Shown here piece after piece: positions 1 to 8,773 of a DNA stretch of 64,000 bases (position 1 is the first letter of the stretch; every line of letters starts with the position of its first letter). The notes beneath the pieces were generated by a model. The model was given only the letters and a program-made list of their open reading frames with translations. It had not been told where the DNA came from and did no database searches. Made by a program: the position numbers and the translations under genes. This DNA comes from Candidatus Melainabacteria bacterium (lineage in GTDB: Bacteria; Cyanobacteriota; Vampirovibrionia; 2-02-FULL-35-15), in the NCBI GenBank assembly GCA_016193285.1, contig JACPSL010000008.1, forward strand, positions 1 to 64,000. The letters are read 5' to 3'.

Positions 1-111
1 AATGGAGATGAGAAAGCAGTAAGAAAATATGTACAAGAACAGGTTAGAGAGATGGATAGGGAGGAAAAAGCAGCAAGGCAATTAGGATTGTTTAGTGGGG
101 AAAGGTTCTAA
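1..111 (+). CDS. C-terminal fragment, IS200/IS605-type transposase-like (5' end outside window)
   Basis: The window opens inside a reading frame of 36 residues that ends at a TAA at 109-111. The peptide is charged and helical (AVRKYVQEQ, then REEKAARQLGLF). This matches the usual tail of Y1 (IS200/IS605) transposases, where a [I/V]xKY[I/V]xxQ helix is followed by a charged stretch ending in QLxLF. A GC-rich perfect hairpin follows directly, as at the right end of such elements. The catalytic HUH and Tyr residues lie outside the window, so the call rests on the tail pattern alone. It could be another small helical protein. Confidence 0.4.
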   Translation, partial: NGDEKAVRKYVQEQVREMDREEKAARQLGLFSGERF

Positions 112-112
112 T

Positions 113-132
113 CTCGGGGGCTTGCCCCCGAG
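113..132 (+). terminator. GC-rich hairpin: terminator or IS200-type right-end hairpin
   Basis: A perfect 8-bp stem (CTCGGGGG / CCCCCGAG) with a CTTG loop lies one base after the stop at 111. There is no strong T-run behind it. It could therefore be a transcription terminator or the subterminal hairpin recognised by an IS200/IS605 transposase. It is one of the few G+C-rich stretches in this part of the window. Confidence 0.6.
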
Positions 133-242
133 TAGTTAAATTAAAAGAATGTAAAGACCTCATCAATTATTTTATTGTTCTTAAATTAATTTGAGAAAAA
201 ATATATTAATTTAATTGCTTAGGAAAAATTGCGGATATGTGA

Positions 243-2555
243 TTATTGTAGTAAAGCTTTTATCTTGTTTAAATTAATAGAGTTGTCTTTTGCATACTTA
301 AGAGCTTCTTGAGCATATGCTGTTGCAATTTGCAGATCGCCCTGTTTTAAATATAGGTATGCAAGTGTATAACTTATGTTAAATGAGAGTTGTAAATCTT
401 TTTGATTATTTTTAATAAGTGTGTAAGCTTGATTTAATTCTTGCAAGGCTTTATCTAGTTCATTCGTTTTTATGTAATAACTGCTTGATAGATAAAAAGT
501 ACGAGGGTCATTTTGGTCAAGTAGCATTAATTTTTTAATTATTTTTTTGGCAATATTAAGCTGATTTAATGTTAAAAATCCAACTAGTGCTTCATGATAA
601 TGAAATTTATTATGTGTTCGTAGTGCATATAAATAAGAATGTTTGGCATAGTCTGGTAAATTGTTTTCTCTCTGAAACAAACTTAAGGATTCAAATAATA
701 TTCTTTTTGAATATGGATATAGTTTCATTCCTTCTATTAAGTACTTTTTTGCTTTAGGTAAATTATTTTCTATATCTTTTTCAAATCTAATAAGCGAGAC
801 TAATATAAAAGGGCTTGTTGGGAATTTTTTATATGCGTATTCAAATATTTTTTTTGATTTCTTGACTTTGTTGTTCTTAATTAATAAATTTGCATAAAGT
901 TCAAGACTTTGAGGATCTAATTCATTTATATTATTAATGTGATCCTTAAAAAACTTAAGATAGTATTTATAATTATCGTTTTCTTCAAATGCTTTATAAC
1001 ATATATAATAAGCACTCTTAGCTATTAATGAATCAGGAGCTAATCCGTATGATTGTAGTATTAAAGGTATTTTAGAATATTTAATTTTCTCCTTCTTAAA
1101 TAATTTTATTGCTTTAAGAAAGTAATTGTACGAAGCCAGTGAGTATTTTTTTGCTTCACTTGTATTTTGAGGATCATTTTGTAAAATAATCTCAGGGAGT
1201 AGACTTGTACGAAGTCCTTTATATAATAAATTTGTACTGGTATTAATAGTTGAGTTTATTAGTGACTTGTTGTCTTTCCAGTCTTGTATTCTGAGGGTAG
1301 TTCTTATGGTAAGTAATAAAAGGCTTATAGACAAGAAAGCTATGAAACATTGTTTGTAAGGAAAGATTTTTGTAATCCAGTTGGTTATTAACTTCGTAAT
1401 GCAAAATATAATTATAAAGACGGGAGTATATAAATATCTTTCCGCGGCTAAGCAATATGTAGGTGTTAATATTTGACAGAAAGGAATAAGACTTATAAAA
1501 GATAAACCTGAAAATAACAATAAATTATGAGTATCTTTTTTGAACTTAAAAATTACAAATGGTACAAATAACCAGGAAAATAAGAATAACAAACAAAATA
1601 CAGCATATCCATCAAACAACCAGTTTCCTAATGTTATATGTGATGATTGATCTAATGAAAGCAATTCAGGGTAAAAAATTAAGCTTAAATAATGAATAAA
1701 AATCTGTGGAGATAACCAAAAGATTCTCTCAAGAAATAAAATCATAGGACTGGATGATGAAACCTGAAATGAATTAAATTGTGAAAACAGAATATATATT
1801 AAGAAAATACCAAGCCCTATAAAATAAGGTTTTGTTTCTGTAAATGTATCTTTAAGTGCAACTTGCCATTGACCTTTTGCTAACTTGTTTTCAATCAATG
1901 AGTATGTGAGTAAAATTAATGGCAAAGCAATAATATATTCATTTAATAACATTGGCATTAAAAAAAGAATTGATAAAAATAATGTTCTTGATTTTAGATA
2001 ATTCCTTTTTCTGTTTTTAATAAAGTCTAAAAACAAGCTGAAGAAAACTATATAGCTTAATGTTGCCCCAATATTTGTGGACAAAAGAATTGATTCAACA
2101 TGTACAGGATGTAACGCCCAGATTAACGTTATTAAAGTAGTGATAGAGACTGTGTATAAAGATCTTGTAGGAAAAATTGTTGAGATTATTAAATAAACAA
2201 TAACAGTATTAATTACATGAAATAGCAAATTTAGTACATGATATAAAAAAGGATTTAATTTAAAAAGATAACCAACAGTTAGTAAAAATGGTATACCAAG
2301 TAGATTACTTCTATTAACGGAGTTTGAAGTGTATAGAAAATTACTTGAGTTGAAGTTATTAACAAGGCCAAAATTATTTATTATTTCAAATATTTCAGTA
2401 AATGTTGTGGGAATTTGAGAAAAATCTTCATTATAAATAACTCTCTCATCATAAAAAACCCATGGACGACTCAAAGTAGGAATATAGATACTTAGCGCTG
2501 CTATTACACAAACAAGAAGTCCTATAATTAAACAATAATTGTTTTTCTTGTTCAT
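243..2555 (-). CDS. TMTC-like membrane glycosyltransferase with TPR tail, paralog 1
   Basis: A 770-residue polytopic membrane protein, last in transcription order of the tandem family. Residues 1-430 hold about ten hydrophobic segments. A short first external loop carries the Asp-Glu pair D36-E37 (FYDERVIYNE), as in GT-C enzymes of the PMT/TMTC type. Other family landmarks are HVINT, LIWALHPVHVESIL, LSPQIFIHY, LSLDQS, AERYLYTP and RIQDWKD. Residues about 440-770 are TPR-like helical pairs. TMTC proteins transfer mannose from a lipid-linked donor to Ser/Thr of exported proteins. By inference this one O-glycosylates secreted protein, but donor and acceptor are unknown. It starts 3 bases after the stop of the next paralog, so the two are probably cotranscribed. 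Confidence 0.75.
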   Translation of the reverse strand: MNKKNNYCLIIGLLVCVIAALSIYIPTLSRPWVFYDERVIYNEDFSQIPTTFTEIFEIINNFGLVNNFNSSNFLYTSNSVNRSNLLGIPFLLTVGYLFKLNPFLYHVLNLLFHVINTVIVYLIISTIFPTRSLYTVSITTLITLIWALHPVHVESILLSTNIGATLSYIVFFSLFLDFIKNRKRNYLKSRTLFLSILFLMPMLLNEYIIALPLILLTYSLIENKLAKGQWQVALKDTFTETKPYFIGLGIFLIYILFSQFNSFQVSSSSPMILFLERIFWLSPQIFIHYLSLIFYPELLSLDQSSHITLGNWLFDGYAVFCLLFLFSWLFVPFVIFKFKKDTHNLLLFSGLSFISLIPFCQILTPTYCLAAERYLYTPVFIIIFCITKLITNWITKIFPYKQCFIAFLSISLLLLTIRTTLRIQDWKDNKSLINSTINTSTNLLYKGLRTSLLPEIILQNDPQNTSEAKKYSLASYNYFLKAIKLFKKEKIKYSKIPLILQSYGLAPDSLIAKSAYYICYKAFEENDNYKYYLKFFKDHINNINELDPQSLELYANLLIKNNKVKKSKKIFEYAYKKFPTSPFILVSLIRFEKDIENNLPKAKKYLIEGMKLYPYSKRILFESLSLFQRENNLPDYAKHSYLYALRTHNKFHYHEALVGFLTLNQLNIAKKIIKKLMLLDQNDPRTFYLSSSYYIKTNELDKALQELNQAYTLIKNNQKDLQLSFNISYTLAYLYLKQGDLQIATAYAQEALKYAKDNSINLNKIKALLQ

Positions 2556-2558
2556 CTG

Positions 2559-4988
2559 TTATCCTGTATTATTCTGTAGATTGAAAATTTCTTTTATGCA
2601 ATAGTTAAAATATTCAGTCAGGTTTAATGATTTATATAATCTTGCAAGTTGATGAAGTGAATCAGAGTTTGTTCTAGCAAATCGTAAGGCGTCTTGTGAA
2701 AATCGAATTGCTTCGTCTTTATTTCCCAGATGAATGTACAATCTGCTTAATGCGTAAGTTATGCTGAAGGCTAACTTAGTATCTGAGCTTGAAATTGTAT
2801 TGTATGCTCTTAAAAGAAATTCTAGTGCTTTTTGAAGATCATTAACTTTATAATAATAATTACTTACAAGATATAAGGTTTGGGGATCTTGTGAGTCTAT
2901 TTTTAGAAGTTTGTTGACTGTTTTTTTTGCATTGCTAAGATCTCCTAAGTCTAGAAATATAGATAGTGCTTGGTTGTAAGCAAGTTTTGATTGGGCTCTT
3001 AGTCCATAGAGATATGCATACTTAGCTGTAAGGCTTGGTGAGTTAATTAATTGATAAAACTCTATTGCTTTTAATAAAACAGCTTTGTCGTAAGGATGGA
3101 ATTTTAATGCTTGCATTAGATACTTCTCTGCTTTTTCTTTGTTGTTTTCATATTTTATAAAGTAATCAATTAATCTAAGCAATGTAAAAGGAGTATTAGG
3201 GTAGGTTTCATTAGCTTTTAATAAAATTTTTTTTGCCAAGCCGTATTTCTTATCACTTATTAATAAATGTGCATAAAGTTCTGAGACTCTTGGCTCAGTT
3301 TTACCCATAATTTTTACATAAGGTTTTAGTAATTCTAGACCAATTTTGTAACCTTCATTTAATTCAAGACACCTTGACGAAGCTTCTAAAAAGGCAACTT
3401 TAGAAAGAAGGGAATCATAGTCTAGTCCATAGACTTTAATTACAAGAGGTAATTTTTCTTGGAATTTTATTCTTTCTTTTGTTAAGTTGTCCCTGGCTTC
3501 TCTTAGTAAATCCAGAGTTTGAAAAAAGTAATTTTTTATTTCTTCTTTTTTTTCTCCTTCAAATACAGCCATAGCTTTTCCAAGCATCCCAAGTCTCATG
3601 GCTTTAAATAATGGATTAGAACTCATTTTATATGAAGAATTTATAAAAGAATAATTATCTTTCCAGTCAAAAGTTCTATAGAGGGCTCTTGTAAAAAGTA
3701 AAATTAATATAACAGATAGTACTGTTGATATTGTTAATTGGAGTTGTTTGGTTTTTGTTAAATTGCTTAATGTTTTCCCTGCTCCTAGGACTAAGAACAT
3801 AATAGAGGTGTATAGGTACCTATCAGCTGCAAGAGTATATGATGGCATTAAGATATGAAGAAATGGCAGTAGAGCCAGAAAGAATGTCCAGGTTGTAAAA
3901 CATAAATTTTCGAGCTTTCTTTTTAAGATGTAAAAAGCTAATGGAATAAAAAGCCAACAAACCAGAAAAATGATACAAAACAATGAATATGGATCAAACA
4001 ATGTTTTCCCAAGGCTGACAAAGACAGTTTGATCAATAGAAAGCTTTAGGGGTAGAAATGTTACTTTCAGTAAGTGGAAAAATATTTGTGGTGAAAGCCA
4101 AAACACTCTTTCTAAAAAAACCACGAATTCATTTTCAGCTGCCAGGTGACTTGCTTGGTAATTGGTAGTAAAGAAAAAATATAATACATAACAAAGTAGA
4201 CCTATTAAGTATGGAGCAGTTTCTTGGAAAGCTTTTTTAAATGCAGCTTTTAGTGAACTTGTTTTATATGCTGAGTGTGTTGAGATAAAAAATAGGATTA
4301 CAGGAAGTGCAGCAATGTATTCATTTATAAGCATTGGAATGAAAAATATAATAGGAATGATTAATCTTCTTATAAAGGAAGTGTTCTTGTCTCTGTTTAG
4401 TAAAAAATCAAGGAGTAAGGAAAAAAAGAAAATGTAACTAAAAGTTGCTCCGCAGTTAATTGATAGTAATATTGATTCTGTAAGAGCGGGATGAGTAGCC
4501 CATATTAGGGTCAAAAGTATTACCGGTAGTCTACTAAGATTGTTTGTTGATTTAAAAGTTAATTTTAAGATATAAAATACAAGTACAGTGTTTATTAAAT
4601 GTAGAACCAGATTAAATATATGATATAAAACTGCTTCTTTCTTTAGGAAAAAGTTTATAAGCATTCCAAATATTTGGGCAAGCGGACATGTCCTAGTTAA
4701 GTAGTTTGAGCTATAAATTGTATTGGAAGAAAGCACATTAAAATTTAGACCAAAATTATTTATTATTTCAAATATTTCACCAAGTGATAATGGGGTTGCA
4801 AAGTATGTTCCATCTACAATTATTCTCTCGTCATACAAAAGCCATTCACGGTTTATAGTAGGGATATATAGGATACAAATTATAGTTAAACATATGAACA
4901 AGTCAATGTTAAGTGACCAAGACCAATTTTTTTTATGTTGCTTTGCTTGTTTACTTTTAGGCACAGTCTCCAATTTATTTTTTTCCAT
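2559..4988 (-). CDS. TMTC-like membrane glycosyltransferase with TPR tail, paralog 2
   Basis: An 809-residue member of the family. Its charged N-terminal extension (about 28 residues, many Lys) precedes the first membrane segment. The Asp-Glu pair is D53-E54 (LYDERIIVDG). Further matches are LIWATHPALTESILL, LSPQIFFHLLKV, LSIDQTVFV, LAADRYLYTS and RTFDWKDNYS. The C-terminal half is TPR-like and carries the family block VYGLDYDSLLSK and then YLYGLRAQS. It heads a two-gene unit with paralog 1 and is divergent from the hydrolase at 5016 with only 27 bases between starts, so the promoters must reach into coding sequence. Membrane O-glycosyltransferase is inferred from family landmarks. Confidence 0.75.
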   Translation of the reverse strand: MEKNKLETVPKSKQAKQHKKNWSWSLNIDLFICLTIICILYIPTINREWLLYDERIIVDGTYFATPLSLGEIFEIINNFGLNFNVLSSNTIYSSNYLTRTCPLAQIFGMLINFFLKKEAVLYHIFNLVLHLINTVLVFYILKLTFKSTNNLSRLPVILLTLIWATHPALTESILLSINCGATFSYIFFFSLLLDFLLNRDKNTSFIRRLIIPIIFFIPMLINEYIAALPVILFFISTHSAYKTSSLKAAFKKAFQETAPYLIGLLCYVLYFFFTTNYQASHLAAENEFVVFLERVFWLSPQIFFHLLKVTFLPLKLSIDQTVFVSLGKTLFDPYSLFCIIFLVCWLFIPLAFYILKRKLENLCFTTWTFFLALLPFLHILMPSYTLAADRYLYTSIMFLVLGAGKTLSNLTKTKQLQLTISTVLSVILILLFTRALYRTFDWKDNYSFINSSYKMSSNPLFKAMRLGMLGKAMAVFEGEKKEEIKNYFFQTLDLLREARDNLTKERIKFQEKLPLVIKVYGLDYDSLLSKVAFLEASSRCLELNEGYKIGLELLKPYVKIMGKTEPRVSELYAHLLISDKKYGLAKKILLKANETYPNTPFTLLRLIDYFIKYENNKEKAEKYLMQALKFHPYDKAVLLKAIEFYQLINSPSLTAKYAYLYGLRAQSKLAYNQALSIFLDLGDLSNAKKTVNKLLKIDSQDPQTLYLVSNYYYKVNDLQKALEFLLRAYNTISSSDTKLAFSITYALSRLYIHLGNKDEAIRFSQDALRFARTNSDSLHQLARLYKSLNLTEYFNYCIKEIFNLQNNTG

Positions 4989-5015
4989 GAATTTAAGTAT
5001 AATAGGCCAGTAGGT

Positions 5016-5840
5016 ATGAAAAGCTTGCTTATTATTAAAGGGCTTACAACATTAACTTTGTTTTTTTTACTTACGTTTGTTGTAACTAATCCTATAAGTG
5101 CTAAGGTAACTCATATTTTAATCCACACAGCAAAAGAGAATCTATCAACTGTTGGAGAACATAATAATAACAATAAGCCTGTAGATTTAGTGTTTTACTT
5201 AAATGGAGGAGGTTCTGCAGAAACACTTTTACTGGCAGATTTTCCATTTGGCGGGTTAAATATTCCTGATCTTAATAATGTATATAGAAAAGATTTAGTA
5301 TTTGTTAGTTTTGCATATGACCCACGATTTCATTGGTCAAATCCTGAAATAGTTAGAGATGTAGTTGAAAATATTCATGAAATATCAAGCAAATTTAATA
5401 CAAGAAAAATATTTATTGTAGGCATCTCTGTAGGAGGAGCCTTAGCATTAAATATTTTAAGTAATGCGGATCGGGATCTAAAAGATAAAATTACAAATGT
5501 GTTAGCGATGTTTCCAATTATTGATTATGATTATACTTTTTCTACAACAAAAAGAGAAAACATTTATACCTTGCTAAAAGAATATTTTGATAAGTTTGAA
5601 AACCCGAAAGAACAAATGAAGCTATCTTCTCCTGTAAACTACATAAGTGGCATTCCTAGCCATACTGAAATAACTCTTATAGAAGGTACAAATGATACTC
5701 ATATACCACCAGAACAAATTGAAGATTATTATAATAAACTAAAAGAACTTAAGAGAAATGTTAAACTTCTAAAGTTTAATACAGATCATTTATCACCAGG
5801 CAAAGAATTTGGAGAAGTAATTCAAGCTTTATTAAAATAG
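5016..5840 (+). CDS. Secreted alpha/beta hydrolase (esterase-like), copy 1
   Basis: 274 residues from the ATG at 5016, which follows AGTAGGT. This is preferred over an upstream in-frame start because it gives a clean signal peptide or signal anchor (MKSLLIIKG, a hydrophobic run, then NPISA). The nucleophile elbow GISVGGALAL, an acid in the EGTNDTHIP segment and a histidine in NTDHLSPG form a credible Ser-Asp-His triad. An early VDLVFYLNGGG strand-turn fits the oxyanion-hole region. It acts outside the cytoplasmic membrane; the substrate is unknown. The next gene is a close paralog. Both sit on the opposite strand inside the glycosyltransferase cluster, so a role in deacylating glycans, lipids or the surface layer is possible but unproven. 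Confidence 0.7.
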   Translation: MKSLLIIKGLTTLTLFFLLTFVVTNPISAKVTHILIHTAKENLSTVGEHNNNNKPVDLVFYLNGGGSAETLLLADFPFGGLNIPDLNNVYRKDLVFVSFAYDPRFHWSNPEIVRDVVENIHEISSKFNTRKIFIVGISVGGALALNILSNADRDLKDKITNVLAMFPIIDYDYTFSTTKRENIYTLLKEYFDKFENPKEQMKLSSPVNYISGIPSHTEITLIEGTNDTHIPPEQIEDYYNKLKELKRNVKLLKFNTDHLSPGKEFGEVIQALLK

Positions 5841-5851
5841 AATATTGAGTG

Positions 5852-6673
5852 ATGAAAAAAAAAGCTTTATTAATATTTTTTGGTCTTTTACTTCTGTTAA
5901 GTTTGGTTATGTTTCCTCCTTTTTGGAAACGATATCCATTAGAAGCAAAAATTATAAATGTTTTAATTCATACACCAATTGAAAGGCAATATCCTGCAAA
6001 TATAAATCAGCCTGTAGATTTAGTTTTTTATTTTCAAGGAGCTGGTAATGATGAATCTCTTCTGCTTGGTCCATATGATTTAGGTGGTTTTTTTCTTTCT
6101 ATGCTGGGAGATATTTATAGAAAAGATTTGGTGTTTGTAAGTTTTGGCTACGATACTTATTGGTTATGGCCATCTCCTAAGTTAATTAATGAGACATTAC
6201 AAGAGGTCCATACCATAGTAAATAAATTTAATACTAGAAGGATTAAATTTGCAGGAGTATCTTTAGGTGGCTCAGTAGCTTTAAATTTGTTAAGTCAGGC
6301 AGATCAAAATATTAAATCTAAAGTTTCTGAAGTACTAGCAATATTTCCTATTACTGATTTTAAATATAATTTCTTAAATACAAAAAGAGACAATGTTAAA
6401 TCCTTATTTAAAAAACATTTCTTTAAGTTTAAAGACCCCTATGAACAGATGAGACTTTCATCACCACTAAGCTATATAAATGGAATCCCTGATGATGCAA
6501 AAATAACATTAGTTGAAGGTGCTTTAGATACCCATGTACCAAAAGAGCAAATTGAGTTTTATTTTAATAAACTAAAAACTTTAAACAAACAAGTAAAACT
6601 TGTTACATTTAATAGTGATCATAAACCAGTAGAACAAGACTTTTTAAATCTTATTAAAGCATTTCTTAAATAG
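5852..6673 (+). CDS. Secreted alpha/beta hydrolase (esterase-like), copy 2
   Basis: 273 residues from the ATG at 5852; a GTG sits one codon earlier. It is clearly a duplicate of the preceding hydrolase: the same VDLVFYFQGAG, YRKDLVFVSFGYD, RIKFAGVSLGGSVALNLLS, SSPLSYINGIPDDAKITLVEGALDTHVP and FNSDHKP landmarks appear in order. A basic N-terminus and hydrophobic helix suggest export or membrane anchoring. It starts 11 bases after copy 1, so the two form an operon. Its 3' end overlaps the convergent paralog-3 glycosyltransferase by 8 bases. The substrate is unknown. Confidence 0.7.
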   Translation: MKKKALLIFFGLLLLLSLVMFPPFWKRYPLEAKIINVLIHTPIERQYPANINQPVDLVFYFQGAGNDESLLLGPYDLGGFFLSMLGDIYRKDLVFVSFGYDTYWLWPSPKLINETLQEVHTIVNKFNTRRIKFAGVSLGGSVALNLLSQADQNIKSKVSEVLAIFPITDFKYNFLNTKRDNVKSLFKKHFFKFKDPYEQMRLSSPLSYINGIPDDAKITLVEGALDTHVPKEQIEFYFNKLKTLNKQVKLVTFNSDHKPVEQDFLNLIKAFLK

Positions 6674-8759
6674 AATTATTTTCTATTAGTTCAATATTTT
6701 TTAGTGATTTTTCAATCATCTCTTTATCATTGAGTTTTGTGTATATGTTGTATGCATTATATAAACTCTCCAATGAATGCATCCTTATTCCAAGTAAATA
6801 TGAATAATAAGCAAATTCTCTGGCTTTGTTTGTTTCCAGATAAAATCTTTTAAGGCCTGACAGGGTTTGTAAATCGTACGGGAAATACTTAAAAGATTTT
6901 TTTAAACTTTCTTCAGCAGATTTATAATCATTGTATTTTGCTTTATAAAGCTCTGAATAAATAACTAATAAGGTCGGACTAAGTTTTTTCTCTAAGGCAT
7001 GTTTTAATATCGTTTCTACTTTATCATAACTTTTCCTTGCAAAAAGAAGCCCTAGATATAAATCAAGTATTTGAGTATCAGTAATTTGTAGATTGCTTAG
7101 ATATTTGTCAATTATTTTAAAGGCTAAGTCTGAATCTTTTAAAAGTCCTATTTTGGTAAATGCTAACAGATAGGCTGCTTTAGCCTGCAAGGTCTTAGGA
7201 TCTAAACCGTAGGATTTTATAACTTCTGGTATTGAGTTTCCAAATTGTTTATCTATAGCCTTTTGCTCTTTAATATATTCTTCAAGCAAATTAATTGATT
7301 TATTTATATAGTTTTTTCCTGTTTGTTGAGATTCTTCATCTTTATAATAATCAAGTAAGATGCTTCCAAGAAATTCATATCTAATAGCTTTGAACAAGTT
7401 GTTGGGTGCTGTATTTAGAGCAGATGTGAATAATGAGACACTATTTTCCCAGTCAAGTGTTCTTGTATAGCTTTTAATGCTTAGTGGAATCAGTAGAAAT
7501 ATTGAAGCAATGGTAAGAATTATTATTTGCTTATGTGTAATTCTTGATATTAAATAAAATACAAAATGTGATATGCCAAACATGAGCATGAACATGGGGA
7601 AATATAAATATCTTTCACTAGCTATGCAGTAAGAAGGTGAGAGTATGTGTAAAAAAGGAGAAATTGTAATTGAAAAATAGAACAAAGTGCTAAACATTAA
7701 GTAAAATATTTTCTTTTTACAAAAGAAGAGTGACAGCAATAAAATGATTATTATAGTAAGAAATAAAGTACTACAGAATATTGAATATGAAGAGAACAAA
7801 GTTTTTGAAAAAGAAACCATTGCTGTTTGGTCTATTGAAAGATTTAGCGGAAAGAAAATTAATTTTATGAGATGAAAAAATATTTGAGGAGAAAGCCAAA
7901 AGAATCTTTGAATCGTTTCATGTAGATAAAGCGAATTTGTTAAGTGCAAATTTGACTTGGTTGGTGATGATAAAAAGAAAATAATAAATAATCCTAATGA
8001 AATGAGCAGTGGTAATGTTTCTACGAAGGTACTGTATAAAGACTGGTTGATGTTTTTAGTTCTATAGATAGTGTTTGTAAGCAGATAAAAAAATATTACT
8101 GGCGCTAAAGTTACTGAGTATTCTGAATTAAATAAAGGAATTAAACTGAGTATAAAAACAGTTATAAACTTTACGACCGGATTTATCTTATTGTTTTCTA
8201 GTCCAAAATTAACAAAATAAAATATAAGGATTGTACAGAGGCTATAGGTTAATATTGCAGACCAATTACATGCAAATAGTATTGATTCGATATTTGCAGG
8301 ATGTAATGACCACATTAGTGTGAGTATTGATGTTAAAAGTAGTCGTAAAGACTGGAATTGATTTTGATTATTTATAAATGTAATTGAGATTTTTTTTATT
8401 ATTAAAAAAAGCAAGGCAGTATTAAAGAGGTGCAGAAAGAGTGAAAGGAGATGATATAAAAAGTATGATTTTTTAAAAATTAGGTAAACAAAAAGAGTAA
8501 TAAAATTATTAACAGGATCACATCTTAGATTTGAGACTGATGAATAAAATGGATTTGAAGCTTCAAAAAAATTATTAATTCCAAAATGTCTTAGATATTC
8601 AATGAGTTGTGAAAAAGAATATGGTACAGGTAACACCGTTTCGTTATATATAATTTGTTCATCAAAATGTTTCCAGGGATAACCTAATGTATGAGCATAG
8701 AATAAAAAGACAATTATTAGTGTAGTTAAAAGAAAAAAGTAAGTCCTTATTTTTTGCAT
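6666..8759 (-). CDS. TMTC-like membrane glycosyltransferase with TPR tail, paralog 3
   Basis: 697 residues. The Asp-Glu pair is D33-E34 in WKHFDEQIIYNE. Family landmarks run in order: YHLLSLFLHLFNTALL, LMWSLHPANIESIL, FFWLSPQIFFHLIKL, LSIDQTAMV, IASERYLYFP, and the conserved Arg/Asp/Trp of RTLDWEN. The C-terminal helical-repeat half has SYGLDPKTLQAKAAYLL and LLGIRMHS. It is shorter than paralogs 1, 2 and 7 because it has fewer C-terminal repeats. It resembles paralog 4 most closely (shared PWKHxDE and NFFEAxNPFYS segments), which suggests a recent duplication. It follows paralog 4 by 14 bases on the same strand. Confidence 0.75.
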   Translation of the reverse strand: MQKIRTYFFLLTTLIIVFLFYAHTLGYPWKHFDEQIIYNETVLPVPYSFSQLIEYLRHFGINNFFEASNPFYSSVSNLRCDPVNNFITLFVYLIFKKSYFLYHLLSLFLHLFNTALLFLIIKKISITFINNQNQFQSLRLLLTSILTLMWSLHPANIESILFACNWSAILTYSLCTILIFYFVNFGLENNKINPVVKFITVFILSLIPLFNSEYSVTLAPVIFFYLLTNTIYRTKNINQSLYSTFVETLPLLISLGLFIIFFLSSPTKSNLHLTNSLYLHETIQRFFWLSPQIFFHLIKLIFFPLNLSIDQTAMVSFSKTLFSSYSIFCSTLFLTIIIILLLSLFFCKKKIFYLMFSTLFYFSITISPFLHILSPSYCIASERYLYFPMFMLMFGISHFVFYLISRITHKQIIILTIASIFLLIPLSIKSYTRTLDWENSVSLFTSALNTAPNNLFKAIRYEFLGSILLDYYKDEESQQTGKNYINKSINLLEEYIKEQKAIDKQFGNSIPEVIKSYGLDPKTLQAKAAYLLAFTKIGLLKDSDLAFKIIDKYLSNLQITDTQILDLYLGLLFARKSYDKVETILKHALEKKLSPTLLVIYSELYKAKYNDYKSAEESLKKSFKYFPYDLQTLSGLKRFYLETNKAREFAYYSYLLGIRMHSLESLYNAYNIYTKLNDKEMIEKSLKNIELIENNSI

Positions 8760-8773
8760 AGCTAAATTATAAA

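Noticed and set aside
4723-5013. 96-codon plus-strand frame opposite the start of glycosyltransferase paralog 2
   Set aside because: It is a shadow of the minus-strand gene, with no ribosome site; only the later ATG at 5016 gives a signal peptide.
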